Origin: Tetracladium setigerum | Lineage: Eukaryota > Ascomycota > Leotiomycetes > Helotiales | Reading direction: 5' to 3' | NCBI GenBank assembly: GCA_031472005.1 | Contig: PZJY01000009.1 | Coordinates: forward strand, 744,001 to 808,000 | Length of the DNA stretch: 64,000 nt | Shown: positions 23,805-33,898 of the stretch, one piece after another | Layout: the number at the start of each line of letters is the position of its first letter | How positions within the stretch are numbered: the stretch's first letter is position 1 | Position numbers and translations under genes: made by a program | Notes under the pieces: model-generated | The model's input: the letters and a program-made list of their open reading frames with translations, nothing else | The model's database searches: none | Told to the model about the DNA's origin: nothing

Positions 23805-26164
23805 TTATGCATCCTCCTTATGATGGAAAACAGCAGCACCAGCACCCTTCTCAACGTCATTTCCATCGACCTGCACTCCACGAAGCTGAGCTTCAATTTG
23901 TCGGAGTCTTTCCTTTTCCTCGTGTGCTGTGGTGTCTCCGAATACGAGATCCATATCCTCGAGAGTCTGTGAAGAGAATATCAGCATACTGTGTCTCATG
24001 TCAGGGCATCGAATTCTGTATTTACCTTTCCACAAGTTTCCGGAACGAAGAAATATGTGAATGCGAAAGCAAGGAGACAGAATGCGGCAAAGAATATATA
24101 TGTTCCCCAAGTGATTTTATCGAGCATGTCTGGCGTGACAAGGCCAATGATGCTGCGCTGGTCAGCTTTTGGTCCGCTATTTTTTCGGATGGGAAATAAC
24201 TTACAAGTTACACATCCATGTGGTTGAAGTTGTAATGGAGATTGCCTTTGATCTGATTGCAATTGTGAAAATTTCAGATGGCAAGACCCAGCCAATTGGG
24301 GCTAGAATTTCTATTAACGAATGACACATGTGTTTGGGGACAGATGGCCTACCAAAAGAATAGGAGAAGTTCACATCGTAGATGTAGATAAAGGCGACTC
24401 CAGCCCAACCGGCTACCTTGTTGTTGGCTAGCGAGTCCCCATAAGCGCCGATGATGGCACCAACAATGACGAGGGAGATACAAGTTCCAGCGGCACCGCA
24501 CACTATCAAACCATTAGCGAGGGTACCAATGAGCCGTCTAACAGCCATATCGTGCTTGGCATTAAAGGGCGCTTATCATATAAAGTACGTACTTAAAAGA
24601 GGTCGTCTGCCAAGACGGTCGATCAGAAGCACGGCAGGAATAGTACTGAGGCAGTTCACAATTCCATAAACTCCTGTGGCCAGAAGCGATGTCTATTGTA
24701 GCAAGAAATTTTAGTGTGAGTTGATTGAAAGGGGCAGGGACTCATACTGTGTTTCCGCTGAGGCCAAGAGATTTGAACATTGTTGGGGCGTAGTAGATCA
24801 TTGCTACGCATGTTATTAGCTTCGCTCATGTGCATCAAGTGGGCTTTCGCTTATTACCATTACAACCCATGAATTGTTGGAAAAACATGATAGAGCATCC
24901 TATTGCAAGTCGTCTAAATCTGGACTTGTTTGTGAGGAGCGACAAATACTGTTCATGTAGTTAGTTTGAGGTGTCGGCGCTTTGTAGGACTTAGTAGAAA
25001 GATACCTGAGCGGCATGCAATTTCACTCCAGTGAGCCCTGCGTAATGCTCTCGAACATAGGAATTTTCCAACATAATGGCAGCTTTGATATCTAGCACTT
25101 CGGCAACAATGTCGGGATGCTCTGGCGCGAGACGCCTGAGTTTGCTGAGTGTTTGGAAGGCTTCTTCGTCTCTTTCTTGAACGAGCAACCATCTGGGAGA
25201 ATCAGGGTAGAAGATCATGCCAAAGCCGAGGACCAAACCTGGTATGATCTGGAGAGCGAGTGGAATTCTCCACGATGCATCAGACTGGCCTGTGCATCCA
25301 TTGGGACCAACGTCGTTGTAAGGGTCAAAAGTTGGGCTGTCTGGTGTTCCCCCTGTGTAAGGGATATCTGGCGCGCACCTAATACCCCCAATATAATGCG
25401 TGCCATAGTCAATCCAAAAGCTAGCAAGAATACCAATGGTGATGGAGACTAGTAGACACGTTAGAGTTTGCAGCGGTTCAGGAAGTATGGAAAAATACAC
25501 ACGTTGCTGTAACACTACCAATCCACCACGGATATCCGGGAGGGAAATCTCAGATATGTAAAGTGGAATAATCATAGTCAACATCCCCACTGCCAGACCA
25601 GCAACTGCTCTGCCTGCGCGACGTCAATACTCTTCTTCATGTTTGGTTTCAGGAGATTACATACCGACGAACAACATTTCAATATTGATCGCACCCGCCT
25701 GGATTGCGGAACCACATGTAAAGATAAAAACGGCCAGCATCATATCAACCTTTCTTCCATATCTATCGGCAATTGGCCCATTCACAAGCGAACCAAACCA
25801 GGCAGCTTTTGGGGTCAGCATGATGCTTCCAAAATATCTGGGCGTTGGATTGACTTGGTGATACTCACTGAGCAAAATAATCGAGACAAACCAGCCCTTG
25901 AAACTAGGATCGGCAAAGATTTTTGGATATGCGGCTCCAAAGGACTCCATGGTCAAGACACCGGAGACGACACCTTGATCATAACCGAAAAGAAAACCGC
26001 CCAGAGATGCAAACTGCGATCAGGAGTTAGAGAGACTGTTTCAACTGTCATTGTCTAAGGGAGGGTAGTAATATGCTGACCAGTGCAACTCCAACGAGAT
26101 AGGGGCTTTGGAAGAGTAAGGAGTTGCCTTTCGGCTTGGTGGGGGAGTCGCTTGTGGCGGCCAT
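23805..26164 (-). CDS. MFS sugar transporter (Sugar_tr family)
   Basis: A twelve-helix membrane sugar/H+ symporter-type protein is encoded in about twelve exons with short introns. It starts at MAATSDSP (26164-26162) and ends at 23805. Family motifs are in order: FASLGGFLFGYDQGVVSG (TM1), GPIADRYGRK, ISEISLPDIRG, GILASFWIDYGTHYIGG, FYPDSPRWLLVQ, IMFFQQFMGCN-like, DRLGRRPLL, FAPIGWVLPSEIF and FVPETCGKTLEDMD. The long intron around 24503-24590 must be removed to join GRRPLL to CGAAGTCISL; with it the frame is continuous. No lesion was found. The transported sugar cannot be told from sequence. The convergent Gal4-like regulator is the likely controller (inference). Confidence 0.87.
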
Positions 26165-26980
26165 TTTGAGCAATTGCAGAACGCTGTTTCGGATACAAGT
26201 AATTAACTGATGAATAATTTTTTTTTCTTGGTCTCGATGCTGCAACGATAAGCAAGTTGAGTAATTGAGTGAGAGAGAGAAGAATGAGATGATAGTGATA
26301 ATGATAATTCTAGCAATTCAAAGACAAGACGGGACACTTGTTATATAGTTGTTTGGCCAGTAACTTTCTTTCATCTCACGAAATTCAAATTTCTCTCTTC
26401 CCCATATCCTGCTCCCCGCTCCCCAGCCTGTGGGGCAAAAATGACGGAGAGCATCGCGCGCGAGGTCGCCTTTTCATTTGGCCGGAAAACAGTGAGCCGC
26501 GACTTGCCCTCGCTTGCCTCGCCTTTCTAGCCGAGTGGAGGTCCGGACGACGGCAAGCCGCCAATCAGCAGCGCCTGTGTGTGAAGTAACGAACGACCAG
26601 TCGGGCTACTGACTCGGCTGTCTAGTCAACATGGGAAACACTACATGGAATATATGGACAAAAACGAACAAAGATGGAGAACATGGAGAAGAAGGAGAAG
26701 CAGTAGAAGAAGTTTGTTGGGGGAAGACGAACTCAAGGGAAACTCTCGATGAATTCGCCGGACTGCGGTGGTCCGAAAGAGTTGACGCATCGGCCCCATA
26801 CTTTCCTGGCGCTGAGTTTGTCTTCTTTTAACTCAACTCAAGCTTTGGATCTGGTCTGCTGAGTTTTTCTTCGTTACTTTGCAAATCACACTTAATCATT
26901 TCCCTTCTTCTTGCTCGCTTCCTTCATGCTCACCCTCAACCTGCCTATTACGCACCTTTGTTTTACCTCACCCAAGGATA
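26165..26980. promoter_or_regulatory. Divergent promoter region of transporter and kinase
   Basis: The region lies between the transporter start (26164, minus strand) and the kinase start (26981, plus strand). It contains (GA)-rich runs near 26260-26310, C/T-rich tracts near 26390-26420, several CGG/CCG triplets (for example near 26458, 26480 and 26543) that could serve Zn2Cys6 proteins, and a T/C-rich leader before 26981. Site assignments are inference. The small ORFs inside have no motifs. Confidence 0.4.
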
Positions 26981-27786
26981 ATGGATCTCCCAGAGAATAT
27001 CCTTTGCGATCGTGTCGAGGACCTCCTGTCCCGATATCCTCCCTCTTCCAAGAGACGCATTATCATAGCCATGGCAGGAGGACCAGGTTCGGGGAAGTCC
27101 ACCATTTCAGCATCCGTGGCCAAACTATTTAATACGAGGAATACCGAGAAAATGAGGGTTGTGCCCATGGTAAGTAAGACGTATTTCCATGCGCTTGAGA
27201 GTTAATCTGAACGGCTCCAGGATGGATTCCACTACTCCAAGGCAACACTTTCAACCCTAAGTCACCCCGAATGCCTCTTTCTTCGACGAGGTGCTCCTTT
27301 TACATTCGACGGGCCCTCCTTCATCCAACTGGTCCACAAGCTTCGTAGCAGCCCAATTACAGAAACAGACGACCCGGCTTTGGGTATCTGGGCCCCCAGT
27401 TTTGACCACGCGGTAAAGGACCCTGTAGCCGACGATATCTATATATCTTCGTCGCAGAGAATTATTCTCCTGGAAGGAAGCTATCTTTTGCTGAACGAGG
27501 AGCCTTGGGACCAGATCAGGGATATTGTTGATGAGTCGTGTGTCTTGCTCTTCCCGAAAGGTGCCTCGGAGAATTTGCTAATCCGTTGCGCAGCTGGTTT
27601 ATTGATGTGTCTCGAGTCGTGGCAAAAAATAGGCTGGTCAAGAGGCATATTGAAGCTGGGATTGAGACAAATTGGGATGATGCGGTTCGAAGGGTGGAAA
27701 GTAATGATTTGTTAAACCTCGATCTAGTTACTCAGAAGCAGGGTTTCTCACACATAGTTGTTAGTAACTCAAGAGGGCGGAGTTGA
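26981..27786 (+). CDS. P-loop kinase of the uridine kinase/phosphoribulokinase-like family
   Basis: Three exons (26981-27169, 27221-27537, 27594-27786) encode 232 residues. The Walker A motif GGPGSGKST lies near residue 35. After the first intron comes DGFHYSKATL, the acidic DGFH segment typical of pantothenate/uridine kinase-like P-loop kinases. IILLEGSYLLLNEEPW is the Walker-B-like strand, and WFIDVSRVVAKNRLVKRHIEAG is the lid region with basic residues. The order and length match the small fungal group around yeast Yfh7 and bacterial FrcK/YggC-like kinases. It probably phosphorylates a small metabolite; the substrate is unknown. It is divergent from the sugar transporter, so a role in sugar use is possible. 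Confidence 0.83.
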
Positions 27787-29306
27787 GGAAGACCCATCCA
27801 GGCATTCACTCTAATTTTGCGCACTTGTCAACATGCTCCAAGGGGCCTGAAAATACCCGTTCGATGTCTATCGCCGTGTTACTACCATTTGTCAAGTCAG
27901 TTAGTTGTATTTAATCAGATTCTTTATGATCTTTTATTCAACATATGAAGTTAAAAATATTATATCACCGGGTATCTCCTCATCAGGAATGCCAAACCGA
28001 GCGGCATACATGGAACAGGAGTTGAAAAGCCCTTCAAGAATTGGATGGTCTGAGCCTCCAACGTTGAACGTATCGTGTCTACCTCATCAACGTTGTTCGG
28101 GAATAGACACGAAGGCACTGACTGAATGACGCTGCAATCCAGAGACAGGCCTCACATTAATTTGATAATGTACCGGAGAAGTCCTCGGAAGATAAAATTG
28201 TGCACGGCGGTGCCCTGCGAATTCCATGGGTCCAGGGCCGCCAAATAATATGCAGAGTCGTTTGAAATAAGCGAAGGATTCTCCAACGGCAGCCTTGAAT
28301 AATTCCGGGATGAACATCAAACATACGAAACTTTTCGTTGCTCTACGATGTTTGCGTGCGGACCAATACCGCGAGAAGTTCGCATTCCTTGGACGGCGGC
28401 CTGCCGCGTGATTATCGAGGAAGGAGTCCAGATTTCCTGAGAATGGGGATCGACCAGATCTCCCAACGCCATGCTGACGCCTCTCGCCACGGACAAGAGG
28501 TGCAGAGGATGAAGCATTATTTCCTGGCTCTAGAATGACATGCACCATCTCGGAGGCAGATGAGCAGGGACTGTCGTGTGGAGGAGAAGGGTGGTGATAA
28601 ATGCGATTATTATTGAGGAAATAAAAAGCGACGGGCGGTAGAAGGACAGAGGTCCAGAGTGTGTTCTGCTTACTTCCGCCCCCCACATTATGGGTCGAGA
28701 ATACGCCGCTCTCGTGGTACACGCGGTGGTGTTCAACTGTTCAAGGTGTTGTTGTGAGGATCAGGCGAGGTACCCGGTCTTGGCTACGCTTGGCCACTCT
28801 TGGCATAGTGGTGATCCCCTGCTGCGCCAACCAGATGGCCTGGTGTTGTTCTCGATGCCCGTGCTTCTTCAGCTCGCTACTAATCCCTTGTACTTTGAAG
28901 GAAATCCTTCACACACCTTCCTCTCTCTCCGCCTCGTATCGCTCCTCTCATGGTTGCACCCAATGTCAGTCTGGATTCCCCAAAGGGTTGGTGAATAGCC
29001 TCTCTTGGCCATCAGTCCCAGTGGCACCACTAGAGGCACCACCTGCAGAATAGCCTCTCTGCTCTACTTTGGGATATGATCTCGCTGATGGGTCGTTGAC
29101 AGGTTTGCTTGGCTCCAGAATGTGGCATTCCCGGTGTGTGGTGGAGGCAACATGAGAAGTCGAGATTGAGAAATACCTATATATATATATATTTATTTAT
29201 TTACATATAAAGGGGAGAGGATGTCTCCCCCATTATTATTTTTATCCTTCAACTCAACTGGATCTATTCCAGCAATTTCTTCCTTCGGAATTTCACTGTT
29301 GTCACC
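27787..29306. other. Intergenic with weak ORFs
   Basis: No supported gene is present. A 211-codon minus ORF (28087-28722) lacks motifs, is rich in Arg/Ser/His, and other frames there read equally well, so it is left unannotated. The distal part includes the promoter of the secreted protein at 29307. Confidence 0.4.
29177..29203. repeat. TA/TTTA simple repeat
   Basis: An alternating TA run of about 15 nt is followed by TTTA units, about 100 bp upstream of the secreted-protein start. It is a microsatellite and could also act as a TATA-like region. Confidence 0.75.
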
Positions 29307-31422
29307 ATGATTTTCCATACCGTCGTTCTCGTCCTCCTCGCTCATTTGAGCCTCATTGTTGCTCAAACGCTTCCCTTTGTTGTCACTGGCCTTCTGGGCA
29401 GGTACGACTACCTCCACTCCGCTCCCTTACTCCAGATGCTAATGCTGGGTTATCCAGTGCAACACCAAATTCAGGCAGTGCCCCCAACCGTGGAGGTGTC
29501 GTCCAAATATCTGGTTTCACAGTAATTATTCCAGACAACCTCCTCGTCGAGTTCCCGGCCCTCTTTGTCCCCTTTGCCGAATTCTGTGAAGGACAGAAAG
29601 CTGGCCCAAACGAGGTTTCCGTAAGTACCAAGAATTGCCTCCACAATGTCATTTGGACTGACCCTTTCAAAGATTACTGGAAATATCGTTGATAACAAGA
29701 TCATTGCTGGGCAAATGAACGTTGCTCAGTTGGACCTTGCCTTTGCTTCTGGTTCTATCGAGAGACTTGACCCTGATGGAGCAATCAAGATCAAGAATGG
29801 CCCAATCGTACGAATCAATGACCCGAATGCAAAGTATAGCAGTGGATACACCGCGCTTCCCTTCTACACTGCAGACGACGAGAATCCGTCCATCACCAGT
29901 TTCTCAGGCTTTCCTGTCTGTGTCCCTAGGTCGGAATCGGATCCCAAGTGTCCTGCAAACAATCGTCCAGCGACAGCAGCCAGCAAGTGAGTGACTGATT
30001 CACCAGATTGTGCTCTCCTCAACTAACGCCCCTAGTGTCATCCCCGATCCCCTCCACATGGCACCTCTCCGGGTTGGAGATTACATCGAGTATTCTGGTG
30101 TCCAGTTTAATGGGGAGACCATCGTCTACGGATTGGTCGCCAACATCGACATCCGGACAAGTGGGGCACAGCCTGGATTTGTTCGTGTCGAGGATGCTAT
30201 TGTTGGCATTGGTGATACGGCTGCCGATGTAGAAGCAGCCAGGAGTAGGTTCATCGGCCTTGCAACAAGGTCCGATCTCCTCATCAGCGTCTATGCTGTC
30301 GACCAAGATCCTTGCACCGGAAAGGAAACTGAACGATTGATCACCTCGGTAACTCCAGATGGAAGTAACCGCAACAAGTGGTCTATTGATGTTCCTCGAA
30401 ACATCAACAATGGCTACTATACTCGAAACTACCACATCAAGATTGGAAATACCATAACAGAAACGACCGACGGTATCAAGGCAGGATTGTATGTTCAGCC
30501 AGGTTAGTCATTTGTTTCTTCATTTCTTCTCTTCCTCCGCCCTCACAAAAGGGGTTTCATGAATCTAAGCTAATGGATCACAGTCTCTGAATGGATCTTC
30601 CCAGAGCTTGTCACTCCAGGCGGAGCTCCTCCCCCAATTAATTTCAATAATTTTGGGCATCTTGTAAACGGTTTCGGTCCCATCGACGATACCATATTTG
30701 GACCCCTCCGACCATGGCCTGGAGCGACAACACCCGCTCCGGCAGTTGCAAATTGCCCAACGCCTGTTCCAGGAGGTGGTGGTGGTGGAGGTGGCGGCGG
30801 AGGTGAACCAGGAGTCGAGGTCACAATCAGTGCCACAGCTGGCCTCGATCAGACAGTTCTCGGTGGTGTCTCAGTTGGGCTCACAGCAAAGAATTTAACA
30901 GGCAGTGAGGACGGCCTCACTTTCAACTGGACTCAAATTTCTGGCCCAACTGTCAGTCTTTCAAGCAGTACCGCTGCTAGTGTCAGCTTTGCCGCACCAA
31001 CCGTAGCGACGAGCACGAATGTTCAACGTGAGTTCCGAGTCGTCATTACACATACTGCCTCTGGAGCGAAGGGCAACGATACTGTGGTGGTGACCGCTCT
31101 CTCGCTTGCTAGAGCACAGGCACTCTCGATATACGACAAGCCTGTCATTAACGGCTTGACCTGGGCTAGTCGTCAAAGTGGCACTGCAACGGCTGTAGCT
31201 GCAAGCAATTTGGTTGATCCTTCTGCAAGCTTGCAGATCATATTTAACAGCGACAACGTGTTGAGACCGATGACCAAAGTTGGAGTTTCGAATGGACAAA
31301 CGCAGTACACATTCAACTCAAGGAACATTAGGACTTATACGAGTGCCACCATTAGGTCGTATTTAAATGGCGTGCCTGTTGGGGGACCGGTGATTTCATC
31401 AAATGTCATATCTAACGCATAG
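29307..31422 (+). CDS. Large secreted protein with Ig/PKD-like C-terminal domain
   Basis: Five exons (29307-29401, 29458-29620, 29673-29986, 30036-30502, 30584-31422) give 625 residues. A signal peptide (MIFHTVVLVLLAHLSLIVAQ) starts the protein. The N-terminal two thirds are a globular region with segments such as GGVVQISGFTVIIPDNLLVEFPA and DPLHMAPLRVGDYIEYSG that I associate with conserved, uncharacterised secreted proteins of filamentous fungi. A Pro/Gly-rich spacer (with about eleven consecutive Gly near 30775-30805) leads to a beta-rich domain resembling PKD/K-type Ig folds: ATAGLDQTVLGG, LTFNWTQISGPTVSL, REFRVVITHTASG. No catalytic motif is evident. It may be a wall or matrix protein; function unknown. 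Confidence 0.8.
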
Positions 31423-32970
31423 GATCTGGTTTTGGTGTTTACTTTCTGGCGTTCTGGCGAATGAATTTATGACTGACGGCCTAGCATAAAAATAATGATA
31501 TTCAATGATAGAACTGTACATTTTACCGTTCATGGTATGTGACCGCCGTTTTATCTCCTCTTCTGCAGATATGAGAAACCAGCTTAGTGATGGGTGAGCG
31601 ACTGCAGCGGGCAATAACAGTATCGTAAGTATCATGAAGAAAAACATTCTGGTAAGTTGATGTTGATCGCAGACCGAATCACAATACATCAACAGATTCA
31701 ACACAGGCGACCTGGAAGCTAAGAATGTCACTGTTGCATCTGCCCAATCAATCGGCTCTGGCAACGAGCTCCATACTCCGGATCACTATAGTTCCCCAGC
31801 GGGTGTGCTTACCAAAAAAAAAGGAGTGGGGCCAACAAGTAAGCTTCAATCGAGTTTGATGCATCGGACACTTATTCCTTGGGTAGTGTGGATCCATGGA
31901 TCTTCTTTTTTGATCCTATCCTGAATTAATATCCTTCATCTGCCACCTTCGATACGATGATATCTTGAGTTCTGATCCCACCTTCGAAACAGGATAGTGG
32001 CGTGGACATGTATAAACTATACTCCGTAGACATTATTGGGAAGAACCATGATATTTTTAAATGATGGCAACAAGACCGGAATCCCCCTAGATTATTGACA
32101 AACTCCCTTTTCTTCAACCATACTGAATTTGACATATACCATATCGCATTTCACCAATGTCGTTGGCACAATATGAGGTGAACCCACTAATCCCCATTTA
32201 TCCGACCAACCAGAACCTTCTAGCAACGAGCACTAAAAATACGCATCGCCAAGCTCTACTCTGGGCCCTCGCTTAAACTTGGCAATGTAGACATGGGGAT
32301 GTTCGATCCTCCTTTTTTGATAAATAAGGATGTTGTCGGTACGAGCTGATTGCTTATCCTAGATGAAAGGGGGGTAAGCTGTGAAGGTATATAGTAGATG
32401 AATGGTCCCCATGTGATTTTGGCATCTTTTCCAAAACGAATGAAATATTCTTTCTCACTCCTTTACACCCCTCCTTCAACACTCTTTTTTTTCGAGGCAT
32501 CGTCCCTTCGTTTTCAACCGCGAATTTTGATTTCATCCATATAATAACTCCTTTGTTGATTTTCGGGGTCGATATCATACGTAAAAGAAGGCACAAACCT
32601 TTTGAAATACTACTTCTTCACTCTTTGAAGTAAATTTATTCTTCCAAACGGCAGACGGCAACGCTCTTCCTCTTCTCGATACTCCTCACATCCACCAAAC
32701 GCCTTTTCATCCTATCTACCGGCGCGTCGACTTATTACATTCATCCCCACCGATCATCTATCCACCACCCACCCCATCTGAACATCCAAGCACTCAAAAA
32801 TAAAATCTCGCCCTTTCCCTACCAACGAACCCTTTTCTCTCACTCCCGCAAAATATTTCTCACATTCACCCACTCCACCCAATACCAACCCATACACATT
32901 ACACATAAATCTACCCACCCATCTACTCACCCTCCCACACATCAACACACCCTCTCCAACTCCGACAAAA
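31423..32970. other. Intergenic and long C/T-rich leader region
   Basis: No larger gene is seen. TATACTCCGTAGACAT recurs here at about 32018, identical to the copy near 14212. From about 32640 to 32970 the plus strand is a long C- and A-rich, G-poor stretch (CACCCAC-like), unusual for ordinary spacer and suggestive of a promoter plus 5' UTR for the short ORF at 32971. Confidence 0.45.
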
Positions 32971-33090
32971 ATGGACTACACATTAATTGTTCTCGGGTGC
33001 CTCCTAGCTCTCATCTTCTCCATCGGACTCATAGCGCTCATTCAGATCGCAAGGGGGAAAGATCCTGCGAACAAGACCCTCGCTGTTTAA
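32971..33090 (+). CDS. 39-residue single-pass membrane microprotein (candidate)
   Basis: The ORF starts with a strong fungal start context (ACAAAAATGG) and ends with TAA. It encodes one hydrophobic segment (about residues 4-27: LIVLGCLLALIFSIGL...) followed by a short polar tail containing ARGKDPANK, so a tail of about 12 residues after a single transmembrane helix. It is preceded by a long G-poor leader typical of highly expressed fungal transcripts, and is flanked by gene-free DNA on both sides. Very small membrane proteins of this shape serve as subunits of translocons, oligosaccharyltransferase or respiratory complexes, but I do not recognise this one. Support is start context, composition and isolation only. 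Confidence 0.5.
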   Translation: MDYTLIVLGCLLALIFSIGLIALIQIARGKDPANKTLAV

Positions 33091-33898
33091 TGGGCGTACT
33101 TCGGCCACGCAATTTTGCGGCTTTGAACCATTTGTCTTTACAATGCGTGTAGGTGGAAAGCGGGTGGGGATACGTGGATGAGGGAGTTGCACTATCAAAA
33201 ACAAACCGGAAAGGAATGTAAATGGGAGATTGTGATTTGGACTTGCCTTGGGTGTTTTATGGAAGGATTCAATAAGGATCTGAAGATCATTTTGTGTGTT
33301 TCATGTTGTTGGGAAGGATGGTACGGCGCTTGATTTGGGCATAAGAGGAATGACTCATCTGCATGTTTCTTGTGGAATGGGAATATTGTAACTTGGTATG
33401 GGTGTATGGTACAGCGAAATGAAAATGTAATAAAATATTTCAGGGGCGTCACTTGTGGGCAAGAAGCTATTGGTACCCATATCCCCAAGCCGGAGGAGAA
33501 GAAAATGCGAAAGATGCACTACACACAGAAAAATATCATAACGATACTCGACTTCTGCGGATCTTGACCTCATCTCACCACCGAGGGCCATCACTAGAAC
33601 GCCCACTTGAGTAGTACTGAATTGCTTACCCAATGTCTCTTCATTTTCGAATAGATAACCACGCAACACCGTATAGGCTATTTGCGAACTGTAAGTGGCA
33701 TATAGCAGGTAGACCTCATAGCTACGCCCTCCCATTTGATTAATTATGTTGTCTGTTTAAGCCTATCAAACACGCGCACCTCCAAACATATTAGCCTAGC
33801 CTACTTTTATCCACTCCGTCCTAATTCCATCTTGACTACCAGAAATGCTAAACTCTAATCCCAAGCTCCAAGGAAATGCAATAAACCTCTGAAAATCC
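33091..33898. other. Intergenic, 3' flanks of two convergent genes
   Basis: This lies between the microprotein candidate and the stop of the 937-residue gene. It is AT-moderate with no motif-bearing ORF; the overlapping ORFs at 33195-33735 on the minus strand are low-complexity. It probably holds both 3' UTRs. Confidence 0.4.

Noticed and set aside
28087..28722. 211-codon minus ORF
   Set aside because: Largest orphan ORF of the window, but Arg/Ser/His-rich without domain, hydrophobic core or splice context; other frames are equally open.
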